From Pararhizobium qamdonense (GTDB lineage: Bacteria; Pseudomonadota; Alphaproteobacteria; Rhizobiales; Rhizobiaceae), in contig NZ_CP119566.1 of NCBI RefSeq assembly GCF_029277445.1, forward strand, positions 2,916,001-2,980,000: a stretch of 64,000 nt of DNA, read 5' to 3'. The translations under genes were made by a program, and so were the position numbers. Positions 49,004 to 57,324 of the stretch are shown in pieces (positions within the stretch are counted from its first letter, which is position 1; every line of letters starts with the position of its first letter). The notes beneath the pieces are model-generated. The model was not told where the DNA came from, made no database searches, and saw only the letters and a list, made by a program, of their open reading frames with translations.

Positions 49004-49261
49004 TTTGTCCAGTCCTGCCTTAGATCACGGTCCGTCCGGCTGATGGCAGCCAAGGGATGGAGACGCGATCGGGTGATCGTCCGGCGTGGGAGACGCAGCG
49101 AATTTGCCAAGGCAAGTTTCGACGTCCGCTCCAAGCGGCAAAGATTAGTGTTGGCGGCTGCATATACCAAGCCACCGCGCATTAAAAGCCCCTGCCCGTC
49201 TTAATACCAAGGATCGGCGGACAGAAGCGTAGAGGACGGCATGGTGCCGGTCCGCCAGCAA

Positions 49262-50032
49262 TCAGGCCGTCAGTTCTTCATACGCCCGGTAGATGGCGAG
49301 GAAGTCGTCGGCTTTCAAGCTTGCGCCGCCAATCAGGGCGCCATCGACATTGGCAACACCCATCAATTCCTTCGCATTGCCCGGCTTGACCGAACCGCCA
49401 TAGAGAATGCGCATCTTCGCGCCGGCCGGGCCGAAGCGTGCGACGAGCTCTGAGCGCTGGAAAGCGTGGGCTTCCTCGACATCGGCAGCGGTCGGCGTCA
49501 GGCCTGTGCCGATCGCCCAGACGGGTTCATAGGCGATGACAGTATTTTCAGCGGTTGCGGTCTCCGGGATGGAGCCTGCAAGCTGGCGCTTGAGCACATC
49601 CAGCGTCTGGCCGGCCTTGCGCTCGTCGCCGGTCTCGCCGATACAGATGATGGCAATGAGCTCGGCGGCATAGGCAGCCTCAGCCTTCGCGCGGACCACG
49701 GCGTCGGTTTCCTTGTGATCGGTGCGGCGCTCGGAATGACCGACGATCACGTGGGTGCCGAAGCAATCGGCGATCATTTCGGCGGAGACATCGCCGGTAT
49801 GGGCGCCGGAGACCTTTTCATGGCAATCCTGTGCGCCGATCAGAAGCGGGCTGTCGTCGCAGAGTGCGGTTGCCACATAAAGCAAGGTTGCGGGCGGGCA
49901 TATGAGGGTTTCGACCTTATCGGACAAGTCTCCCTTGACGCCTTCCGCCATCGCCTTGATCTGATCGAGCGACGCGCGCAGACCATTCATCTTCCAGTTT
50001 CCGGCAACCAGCGGTTTCACGTCGGGCGTCAT
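49262..50032 (-). CDS. tpiA: Triose-phosphate isomerase
   Basis: 256-residue TIM barrel. N-terminal VAGNWKMNG with catalytic Lys, VIVGHSERR with the electrophilic His, [11 protein letters not shown] with the catalytic Glu, and [11 protein letters not shown] phosphate loop. Interconverts DHAP and glyceraldehyde 3-phosphate. Start 50032 has AGGAGACGAT upstream; the frame extension to 50140 is not conserved. Separated from secG by 258 bp in which nothing was recognised. Confidence 0.96.
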   Translation of the reverse strand: MTPDVKPLVAGNWKMNGLRASLDQIKAMAEGVKGDLSDKVETLICPPATLLYVATALCDDSPLLIGAQDCHEKVSGAHTGDVSAEMIADCFGTHVIVGHSERRTDHKETDAVVRAKAEAAYAAELIAIICIGETGDERKAGQTLDVLKRQLAGSIPETATAENTVIAYEPVWAIGTGLTPTAADVEEAHAFQRSELVARFGPAGAKMRILYGGSVKPGNAKELMGVANVDGALIGGASLKADDFLAIYRAYEELTA

Positions 50033-50205
50033 ATCGTCTCCTTCAAGGCTAAGTCCTTTTCCCGGCAAAGGCCCTAGCAAATAAGCCGGGCAAAGAAAAG
50101 CACGGTGACGAAGAGGACGCGCGGATTGCCCGCTTGTCATGCGGGGTTCTTCGGGAGGCAGCTTCCCCGCTCAGATCGGTACGGACCTCGTGGAATCAAC
50201 AAGGA

Positions 50206-50226
50206 CACGGCGCATGCGGCGCCGTG
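50206..50226. terminator. Hairpin downstream of the aminotransferase operon
   Basis: CACGGCGC (50206-50213) and GCGCCGTG (50219-50226) with a 5-nt loop. It lies 36 bp after the aminotransferase stop (minus strand); the T-run (CTCTTTTC) is on the plus-strand side, so minus-strand termination is not certain. Confidence 0.5.
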
Positions 50227-50261
50227 CCCTCTTTTCATTCTGCCGGATTTTCCAGTGGCAA

Positions 50262-51734
50262 TCAGCCGATCTGGCTGCCGACGAAATCCTTGACGATGCG
50301 GATGATGCCGCGGCCCAAAAGGTCATCGAGCGCATCGCAGAGATGATCGACATGCTGGCGCTCGCAGATCAGCGGTGGCAGCAGGCGGATGACGTTGCGG
50401 TTATATTCGGTGAAGGCCACCAGCGTATCGTAGTCACGCAGCAGAAGCGCACCGATGAAACCTGACAACGATCCCTTCAGCTTGTCATCCAGCACCGCAA
50501 CCACCGGCCGCAGAACCATCGGGAGCGTCTGGCTGAAATCCTGGAATTCGAGACCGACCATCAGGCCCTGCCCGCGCACATCCTTGATGATCTTCGGATA
50601 CTTGTCCTTCAGCGCGGTCAGGCGCTCAAGCAGGTACTCGCCCTGCACAGCGGCATTCTCGATCAGATCCTCGTCGTAAAGTACATTCAAGGTCTCGATA
50701 GCCGTGATGCAGGCCTCGCCGATACCGCCGAACGTGGCATGGGCGTGGATCATCGCCGTCTTCGGCGTCCCATAGGCTTTCATATAGATTTCGCGGCGGG
50801 CGATCATGGCAGCCATGGCCGTCTTGCCGCCTCCGAGCGACTTGGCGACCGCCGTGATATCAGGCACGACGTTGGCATATTCGAAGGCGAAGAAGCGGCC
50901 CGAGCGGCCGACGCCGCACTGCACCTCATCGGCCACCCAGATGACGCCATGCTTGTTGCAGAGCGCGCGAACCTCCTGCCAGAACTCCGGCGGTGCGATG
51001 TTGATGCCGCCACCACCCTGAATGGTTTCCAGCACCAGAACGCCGATCGTCGGATCGCTCTCGAAAGCGTGGCGGATCGCGTCGATCTCCCCGAACGGAA
51101 TCTTGACGTTGTTGTCGAGCAACTTGAAATCGCCGCGATACAGCGGACCGTCGGTGATCGACAGCACGCCGCGCGTCTTGCCGTGGAAGGAGTTCTCGGC
51201 ATAAACGACACGCGGCCGCTTCGGGCCGGCGACGCGTTCGGCCAGCTTGATGGCAGCTTCCATGGCCTCCGAGCCGGAGGAGCCGAGGAACACCATGTCA
51301 AGGTCGCCAGGGGCAATCGCAGCGAGGTTCTTGGCGAGAGCCGCCGCATATTGCGACATGAAGGCGATGGCGATCTCGTGGCGGTTTTCGTCCTGGAACT
51401 GCTTTCGCGCGGATATCAGGCGCTGATGGTTATGGCCGAGCGCCAGCGAACCGAAACCGCCGAAAAAGTCGAGAATCTTCCGGCCATTCTGATCGACATA
51501 ATACATGCCCTCGGCCGTTTCGATCTTGATCTTGTTGAAACCAAGCAGTTTCATGAAATGCAGCTGACCCGGGTTCAGGTGATCCTTGAACAGAGCAGTC
51601 ATATCGGCGACGCTCATATCCTTGGCCTGTGCAACTGTCAGCAGGTCGGGCTTGTTGATACCGCCGGAAAGAGCGGGTGCGTCGATGGCGACACGTTGCG
51701 TTTTGTCGAGCATTGTCGTGATCCCCTGGTTCAT
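50262..51734 (-). CDS. Class III PLP-dependent aminotransferase
   Basis: 490 residues. Fold-type I class III signatures: GFGSLALGHNH, VFLGSSGSEAMEAAIKLAER, FHGKTRGVLSIT, VLETIQGGGGINIAPPEF, WVADEVQCGVGRSGRFFAFE and PLP Lys in AVAKSLGGGKTAMAAM. The family includes acetylornithine, GABA and sugar or hopanoid-side-chain aminotransferases; the substrate cannot be named. It overlaps the SDR gene by 4 bp and is last in the polyprenyl-sugar-like operon, so a keto- or aldehyde-sugar lipid substrate is an attractive guess. An internal ATG at 51713 is an alternative start. Confidence 0.88.
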   Translation of the reverse strand: MNQGITTMLDKTQRVAIDAPALSGGINKPDLLTVAQAKDMSVADMTALFKDHLNPGQLHFMKLLGFNKIKIETAEGMYYVDQNGRKILDFFGGFGSLALGHNHQRLISARKQFQDENRHEIAIAFMSQYAAALAKNLAAIAPGDLDMVFLGSSGSEAMEAAIKLAERVAGPKRPRVVYAENSFHGKTRGVLSITDGPLYRGDFKLLDNNVKIPFGEIDAIRHAFESDPTIGVLVLETIQGGGGINIAPPEFWQEVRALCNKHGVIWVADEVQCGVGRSGRFFAFEYANVVPDITAVAKSLGGGKTAMAAMIARREIYMKAYGTPKTAMIHAHATFGGIGEACITAIETLNVLYDEDLIENAAVQGEYLLERLTALKDKYPKIIKDVRGQGLMVGLEFQDFSQTLPMVLRPVVAVLDDKLKGSLSGFIGALLLRDYDTLVAFTEYNRNVIRLLPPLICERQHVDHLCDALDDLLGRGIIRIVKDFVGSQIG

Positions 51735-52741
51735 TCGGCCGGTACGGCGGATGTGTGTGCGAAAGCCTTGCCGGCCTTCTTGGCGCGATATTCGTCGTAG
51801 GCCGCGATCAGCATGTCGCCGTCATTGTACTCGGCCTTCCAGCCCAGCTCCTTCTTGAGCTTGCCGGTTTCGCGGATGCACATTTCGTCGGCGATCAGAT
51901 ACTGTTCCGGGTCCATGATCGGCAGGTTGACGAAATCGAAGGCGGCGAGCGTCGCCTTGACCGCAAAGGCGGGCGTCGGCAGCAGGAACGATTTCGATCC
52001 GGCATGGACGATCAGGTCGCCCAGCAGCTTCTTCACCGACGGCGGATTGTCGGAGCCGAGATTGTAAGCCTCGTTCGGCACGCCGCCCTTCCAGGCAAGA
52101 CGCGCAGCCTCGGCGCAATCGAAAACCGAGATGAACTGGTAGGGGTTCTTGCCCGAGCCGATCATCGGCACCGGCAGATTGGCGTCGATCAGCTTGAACA
52201 GTTTTTCCAGAATACCGAGACGGCCGGGGCCGATAATGAGGCGCGGGCGGAAAATCGAGATATTCATGCCCTGCTTGCGCCATTCGGCGGCGAGCTGCTC
52301 GGTTGCCCATTTCGACTTGCCGTATTCGCCCAGCGGTTTTGCCGGATGCGCCTCGGTCTGCGGCGACATGATCGTGTGGCCGTAGATCATGTCGGTGGTG
52401 AACTGCACCATCCGGTTGGCGCCGGACTTTGCCGTCGCCTTCATGATGTTTTCAGCGCCGTAATAATTGACCGGCCAGAAGAACTGCCAGCGCTTGGAGC
52501 GCACCTGCAACGGCGACAGCATCTTGGCCGCCATGTTGTAAACCATGTCGTCCGGGCCGATCTCGACCTTCATCACGTCGTCCGCATTGGTCACGTCGCA
52601 ATGGACGAAACGGGCACGGGCGTAATGCGGCAGGTCGGACTTGGCGATATCGGCGACGAGGACCTCTTCACCGTCCTGGACCAGACGTTCTGCGAGATGG
52701 CGGCCGACGAAGCCGTCACCGCCGAAAATGATATGTTTCAT
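51731..52741 (-). CDS. Extended SDR (NAD-dependent sugar epimerase/dehydratase family)
   Basis: 336 residues. Rossmann motif IIFGGDGFVGRHLAERL, NMAAK, YGKSKWATEQ (YxxxK), FRPRLIIGPGRLGILEKLF and NPYQFISVFDCAEAARLA. It resembles sugar-nucleotide or lipid-linked-sugar epimerases. ATGA overlaps join it to the transporter gene upstream and the aminotransferase downstream. In the mycobacterial analogue a short SDR (DprE2) reduces the 2'-keto sugar; this extended SDR could play that part or another, which the sequence does not decide. Confidence 0.85.
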   Translation of the reverse strand: MKHIIFGGDGFVGRHLAERLVQDGEEVLVADIAKSDLPHYARARFVHCDVTNADDVMKVEIGPDDMVYNMAAKMLSPLQVRSKRWQFFWPVNYYGAENIMKATAKSGANRMVQFTTDMIYGHTIMSPQTEAHPAKPLGEYGKSKWATEQLAAEWRKQGMNISIFRPRLIIGPGRLGILEKLFKLIDANLPVPMIGSGKNPYQFISVFDCAEAARLAWKGGVPNEAYNLGSDNPPSVKKLLGDLIVHAGSKSFLLPTPAFAVKATLAAFDFVNLPIMDPEQYLIADEMCIRETGKLKKELGWKAEYNDGDMLIAAYDEYRAKKAGKAFAHTSAVPAE

Positions 52742-53193
52742 GATGCGCTCCCGATTTTTGCTGTTTTGGCGCCCGCAGCTTCAAGCGATGACTGGTCTTC
52801 ATGCGAAGACATACCTGCCCCTGACAGGCCGGATTGGGCAATGAGAATGGTTCCGACGCAGATGAAGCCGATGCCGGCGATGCGCCAGGCGTTCAGATCC
52901 TCGTGGAAGACGAAATAGGCAAAGACGGCCACCGCCACATAGGCAAGGCTGAGAAATGGATAGGCGAAGGAAAGTTCCACCTTCGACAGGACGTAAAGAT
53001 GCGACACCATCGAAATGACGAATGTGGCAAGTCCGGCGAAGACCCAGGGGTTGAACACCACCTGGAAAATACGGGCAATGAAAGTATCAGCCGTGAAGCT
53101 CAACGGTCCCAGCGACAGCATGCCCTGTTTCAGCAGGACTTGTGCGGCAGCGTTGGTCAGTACGGTGAAGAGAATGAATACGATATACTTCAT
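52738..53193 (-). CDS. Small DMT/EamA-type membrane transporter
   Basis: 151 residues with four hydrophobic segments (IVFILFTVLTNAAAQVLL; VFAGLATFVISMVSHLYVLS; FAYPFLSLAYVAVAVFAYFV; WRIAGIGFICVGTILIA) and a polar tail. The VELSFAYPFLSL and GIGFICVGTILI motifs match the four-helix SMR/EamA group that includes ArnE/ArnF, undecaprenyl-phosphate-aminoarabinose flippases. In this operon a flippase for a polyprenyl-phosphate sugar is a sensible guess; drug efflux is the alternative. Confidence 0.8.
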   Translation of the reverse strand: MKYIVFILFTVLTNAAAQVLLKQGMLSLGPLSFTADTFIARIFQVVFNPWVFAGLATFVISMVSHLYVLSKVELSFAYPFLSLAYVAVAVFAYFVFHEDLNAWRIAGIGFICVGTILIAQSGLSGAGMSSHEDQSSLEAAGAKTAKIGSAS

Positions 53194-53308
53194 GTCGATG
53201 TCCCCTGTTCCCGTCCGGATACTTACAGCTAAGAGCCGTATATTCCGTGAAATTCGGGCGTTTATTTAATTCAAATTGTTCCTATTCCCATTTCGGCAAA
53301 GCCTGTTT

Positions 53309-54631
53309 TCAACCCGGCAAGGAAAGAGCCGTGCGCTTCCAGAAGTTGGAAACCATGGCCGGATCGCGCAATTCTTCCAGTTCGCGCCAGCGCGGGAACG
53401 AGAAATCAAAGGTTTGCGGGCTCATCCGCGCATCCTTGTAGGGATTGATGGCGCCGCCGGCCTCTACAACCATGGCATCAAGGCGGTTGAGAAGCTTAAG
53501 GGTCTCTTCACCCTGATTGGCGAAATCCAAAGTCAGCGTAAAACCGGGCCTCGGGAAGGATAAAAGTCCGCCCGATGTCTCACCGCCGAACTTCTTCAAG
53601 ACGGTCAAAAAAGAAGCGTGACCCGCCTTGCGGGCGGTCTCCAGCAGGCGTGGCGTCAGATACGGGGCGTCCGCCGACGGATAGACGCTCTGGTGCTGGT
53701 AAAGACCCTTCGGTCCATAGAGCCGGTTCCAGTTGCCGATCGCATCCAGCGGATGGAAGTAGCCGGGCCATTTGACGGTCTTGACCGTTTCGCCGCGTTT
53801 TTCCTTGCGGAAATAGAGCTCGTTGAACGCCTTTAGCGTCACCGTGTTCAGAAGATTGAACGGCGGCGCGATCGGCACCGACAATCGCCGTGCACGCGGC
53901 ATGTCCGGAAATTCGCAGGATGCATCGGCGTGATCGCCGGCCAGAAGCACGCCCCTGCCCGCCCGCTCGCCGGCCGCCAGCTGATCGATCCAGGCCACGG
54001 AATATTCATGTTCGGCATCGACGGTTTCGACCATGCCGAAATAGTCGGCGAGGGTGTCGAAGCGGATGGCGTGCTGCTGGATATGGGCGGATGGCACCTT
54101 CATCAGCTGCAGATCGACCGACAGGATCAGCCCCGTCAGACCCATGCCGGCGATGGTGGCATAAAACAGCTCGCGGTTTTCCGCCGGCGAGCATGCGAGC
54201 ATTTCCCCGTTCGATCGCAGCAATGTCAGGCCGCGCACATGCCGGCCGAACGTGCCGCGTGCGTGGTGATTCTTGCCGTGGACGTCGTTGGCGACGGCAC
54301 CGGCAACGGTGACCGACGCGGTTCCCGGCGTGACCGGCAGGAAGAACCGGTGCGGGATCGCCGTCTCAAGGATGGAATGGAGGGTAACGCCGGCGTCGCA
54401 GGAGATGATTCCGGTTCCCGGGTCAAATCCAAGGATGCGGGTGCGCACCCGGCTCTCGATCAGTTTGCCCTGGTCGTTATGGCAGCTATCGCCATAGGAC
54501 CGGCCGTTGCCGAACGGCAGGAATGCGCCGGGGGCCGCACTTTCCCTGAGGTTCTCATAGGCATCGGGCGATACGGACTGCCGGGCGCGGCGATCGATCC
54601 GGCCCCAGCTGTCAAATCCTGTCGATGTCAT
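53309..54631 (-). CDS. DprE1-like FAD-dependent sugar oxidase
   Basis: 440 residues of the VAO/PCMH flavoprotein family, close to decaprenylphosphoryl-ribose 2'-oxidase DprE1. Matching segments: PFGNGRSYGDS (FAD), PVTPGTASVTVAGAVANDVH, HGKNHHARGTFGRHV (~118-132), TIAGMGLTGLIL, SFPRPGFTLTLDF and NPYKDARMS with the equivalent of catalytic Lys418 (~399). The position of the DprE1 Cys387, the benzothiazinone target, is Thr (~367). Overlaps the HAD-UbiA gene by 4 bp. It would oxidise C2' of a polyprenyl-phosphate pentose. Confidence 0.85.
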   Translation of the reverse strand: MTSTGFDSWGRIDRRARQSVSPDAYENLRESAAPGAFLPFGNGRSYGDSCHNDQGKLIESRVRTRILGFDPGTGIISCDAGVTLHSILETAIPHRFFLPVTPGTASVTVAGAVANDVHGKNHHARGTFGRHVRGLTLLRSNGEMLACSPAENRELFYATIAGMGLTGLILSVDLQLMKVPSAHIQQHAIRFDTLADYFGMVETVDAEHEYSVAWIDQLAAGERAGRGVLLAGDHADASCEFPDMPRARRLSVPIAPPFNLLNTVTLKAFNELYFRKEKRGETVKTVKWPGYFHPLDAIGNWNRLYGPKGLYQHQSVYPSADAPYLTPRLLETARKAGHASFLTVLKKFGGETSGGLLSFPRPGFTLTLDFANQGEETLKLLNRLDAMVVEAGGAINPYKDARMSPQTFDFSFPRWRELEELRDPAMVSNFWKRTALSLPG

Positions 54632-56070
54632 GGCGTTCCCATTGCACCGGCGAGCACGAAGCCGGCGCCGATGGTCATGGTCACGAGGCTGCGCCAGTCG
54701 CGCATGATGAACACCACCGGATCCTCATGCAGCATGCCGCGGCGGGCCAGCATCCAGATGCGCAGGAGCATGTAGAGGACGAGCGGGCAAAGCGGCCAGA
54801 GCGCCCAGTCCAGCGTGTACATCTCCTGCATTTCCTTGCTGTGAATATAGAGCGCCAGAACCAGCGCCGAGGCGAAAGCCGAGGAGACGCCGGCCTGCCC
54901 GACCATTTCGAAATCGACGGCCAGATAGCCGCGTCCAGGCACCTGGTTTCCATCACGCCCGTCATATTCGTCGAGCTCGACATAGCGCTTGACCAGCGCC
55001 AGGCTGAGGAAAAAGAAGATGGAAAACGACAGAAGCCAGAAAGACAGCTCGGTGCCGGTGGCAGCCGAGCCCGCGATAATGCGGACCGTGTATAGCCCGG
55101 CCAGCGTGAAGACATCGACCAGCAGCTTGCGCTTGAGCACGAATGTATAGGCCGTCGTCGCCAGGGCGTAAAACCCGAGCACAAGAGCGAAATCATAGGG
55201 CAGCACAGCCGTCAGCGACAGCGAGGCAAACAGAAGGCAGAGCGCAATCACCATGCCCATCGGCACCGACATCTGGCCGCTGGCCAACGGCCGGTTGCGC
55301 TTCTTGGGATGGCGCCGGTCATTGGTGAGATCGGAGAGATCGTTGACCACGTAGACGGCGGAGGCCAGGAAACTGAAGGCGAAGAAGGCCAGGATGACAT
55401 TGACCACCGCATCCATCTGCAGGATGTCGTGGTTGAGGACCATCGGCACGCCGATCAAAACGTTCTTGGCCCATTGATGCACGCGGATCGATTTGAGCGC
55501 GGCAAAACGGGATGTCTTGCCAAGATCGAGCCGTTCGGCATCATGGGCCCGGCGCCACTTTTCAGCGGCTGCATCCGGCGCAACCACAATCGCCTTGCGC
55601 GCGGCATCAAAGACCGGAACGTCATCGCGGCTGTTGCCCATATAGTCGAAACCGCCCTCGCCGAACTTTTCGATCAGCGTCTCGCGCTTGCGGCGGCTGG
55701 TAAGGTTGATATCCGTTGTGCTGTGGAGGACCGAGGAAAACGCGCCGGTATGGGCGGCAATCCCAAGTGCCACGCTTTCGGCGGCCCCGGTGACGAGGAT
55801 GATCTGGCGGCCGGTTTCGCGCTCGCGCGTCAGGCGCTTCAGCACGGCCTCGCGGTAAGGCCAATCGGCAGCCTTGCGTCCGGAGCGCGCCGCGACCTCG
55901 TATTTCAGGCGCGCCTTGCCCTTCGACATCCAGAAAAGAACGGCAAACAACATCAACGGATTGCGCAGGAGAATGATGGCCACGCCCTCCCAGAGCGTGT
56001 CTGCAGCAAGCAACGTTCCATCAAGATCGACGCACAGCGGAATATGCTGCGTTTCAGTTCGAGCATCCAT
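54628..56070 (-). CDS. HAD phosphatase-UbiA prenyltransferase fusion (polyprenyl-phosphate phosphoribosyltransferase-like)
   Basis: 480 residues. Residues ~10-200 are a HAD domain (CVDLDGTLLAADTLWEG nucleophile loop, IILVTGA, YMGNSRDDVPVFDAA). Residues ~205-480 are a UbiA-type polytopic domain with the Asp-rich motif YVVNDLSDLTNDRRHPKK and NRPLASGQ. The UbiA half resembles decaprenyl-phosphate phosphoribosyltransferase (Rv3806c); the HAD half would remove the 5-phosphate, a step done by a separate protein in mycobacteria. It starts the operon and overlaps the DprE1-like gene by 4 bp. Confidence 0.85.
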   Translation of the reverse strand: MDARTETQHIPLCVDLDGTLLAADTLWEGVAIILLRNPLMLFAVLFWMSKGKARLKYEVAARSGRKAADWPYREAVLKRLTRERETGRQIILVTGAAESVALGIAAHTGAFSSVLHSTTDINLTSRRKRETLIEKFGEGGFDYMGNSRDDVPVFDAARKAIVVAPDAAAEKWRRAHDAERLDLGKTSRFAALKSIRVHQWAKNVLIGVPMVLNHDILQMDAVVNVILAFFAFSFLASAVYVVNDLSDLTNDRRHPKKRNRPLASGQMSVPMGMVIALCLLFASLSLTAVLPYDFALVLGFYALATTAYTFVLKRKLLVDVFTLAGLYTVRIIAGSAATGTELSFWLLSFSIFFFLSLALVKRYVELDEYDGRDGNQVPGRGYLAVDFEMVGQAGVSSAFASALVLALYIHSKEMQEMYTLDWALWPLCPLVLYMLLRIWMLARRGMLHEDPVVFIMRDWRSLVTMTIGAGFVLAGAMGTP

Positions 56071-56197
56071 AAGATCAAACCCCGAGAATATATGCCCGGA
56101 ACAGTCCCACGATCAGCTTTCCAAATAGCAAACAGCGCTTGAGGCAGCGTTTCAAATTGCTGCGTTGGTTAATGAATCCCGGATATATTTCCCATCC

Positions 56198-57082
56198 TCA
56201 ATCCAGCCCGATCCAGTTTAGCGCATCGCGCCAGTCCGTCATGCGCACCGGCGTTCCATGCGAGCCGGTTTGAAACAGAACCATGCGGCTCGGATATTTC
56301 GCCGCTTTCAACGACCGGTAAAGCGCGATCTGATCGGCTGACGGATAGACGCTGTCGGCACTGCCATGGCTGAAGAAGACCGGCAGTTTTCTCTTGTAAG
56401 CCGCACTCTTCATAAAGGCGGGATCCGCCGGACCGCCCATGATCATCATGCCTTTCAGGGATGCAACCGCCTGCCTGTCGCGCGTGATGCCCCAGCAGAT
56501 GAAGCTGCCCATCGAGGCGCAGGCAAGGACCACCGGGCGGCCCGGCGATTGCTGGCGCGCATAGGCAATCAGCCCGGCAATATCGGCCACGCCGGCATCG
56601 TCGAAAGAGCGGACGCTCGGGGCGTAATAGACACCGCCATTATCGACGGCGAGGTTCTTCAGGCGGTTGAAATTGCCACCGAACGACCAGTCATTGGCAC
56701 CGAGCCGCCGGTCTCCGCCCCGGCCGTGGATGAAGATGACGGTGAATGCGGCGCCGCTGGCAGAACCGGCGCGCGTGACATCGAGCGGCCTTGATCCGAC
56801 GGCCAGCGTCTCGTTCGCCTGTGCGCTCTTGACACTAAGCGAGACGTAGGCGCGCTTTGCCCGCCGTTCCGGATCCTGGTCGCGGCCATTGATATCGCGC
56901 ATTTCCTGATAATCGACGACGCGGTAATCGCCACCATCGGCTGTTTCAAGCACGGTGCCATAGGAAAACAGCGCGTCCTTATAGGGTTTCAGCGGTGCTG
57001 CCCTAGCCGGGACCGCAAGCGCGATGGCGGCTATGCAGGTGAAAAAGACGCGATGGATCAAATGAGCTGTGGACAGGTGCAT
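56198..57082 (-). CDS. Secreted alpha/beta hydrolase
   Basis: 294 residues. Signal peptide (HRVFFTCIAAIALAVPARAAP with an AxA site). Alpha/beta-hydrolase features: FIHGRGGDRRLG (oxyanion), nucleophile Ser in LACASMGSFICWG, acid in HGSADSVYPS and His in TGSHGTPVRMTDW. Likely a periplasmic esterase or peptidase-like enzyme; substrate unknown. Start 57082 has GAGGA upstream. It lies 127 bp upstream of the HAD-UbiA gene on the same strand but is probably a separate unit; the 242 bp to parE holds divergent promoters that I could not resolve. Confidence 0.82.
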   Translation of the reverse strand: MHLSTAHLIHRVFFTCIAAIALAVPARAAPLKPYKDALFSYGTVLETADGGDYRVVDYQEMRDINGRDQDPERRAKRAYVSLSVKSAQANETLAVGSRPLDVTRAGSASGAAFTVIFIHGRGGDRRLGANDWSFGGNFNRLKNLAVDNGGVYYAPSVRSFDDAGVADIAGLIAYARQQSPGRPVVLACASMGSFICWGITRDRQAVASLKGMMIMGGPADPAFMKSAAYKRKLPVFFSHGSADSVYPSADQIALYRSLKAAKYPSRMVLFQTGSHGTPVRMTDWRDALNWIGLD

Positions 57083-57324
57083 CCGGAATGTTCCTCTTTT
57101 GATCCAAGCCTTGCCATCGGAGCTTCCGCAAAGCAACAGTTGCGGCTATTGAAGGCGTGATCGGCGATGGAGCGCTTGCGGCCCGCGCCACAGGGCTGGC
57201 AAGGTCGCTTTCGCGCCAGGAATTTGGCAGAATTCCGGCGATTCGTGCAGACATTCATGACGGCTCAGTCCGCAGCCCTTCCCAGGCCTGAAGCCGCCAC
57301 CACGGAAAGACATCAAAACAGACT

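Noticed and set aside
50262-51734. Assignment of the class III aminotransferase as HpnO (hopanoid side-chain aminotransferase)
   Set aside because: No hopanoid genes (squalene-hopene cyclase, hpnH, hpnG) are in the window, and linkage to UbiA and DprE1-like genes points elsewhere; it cannot be excluded without a phylogeny.
53309-54631. Call of the FAD oxidase as an L-gulonolactone or alditol oxidase
   Set aside because: HGKNHH...GTFGRHV and the NPYKD lysine region match DprE1 better, and the neighbouring UbiA gene supports a lipid-linked sugar substrate.
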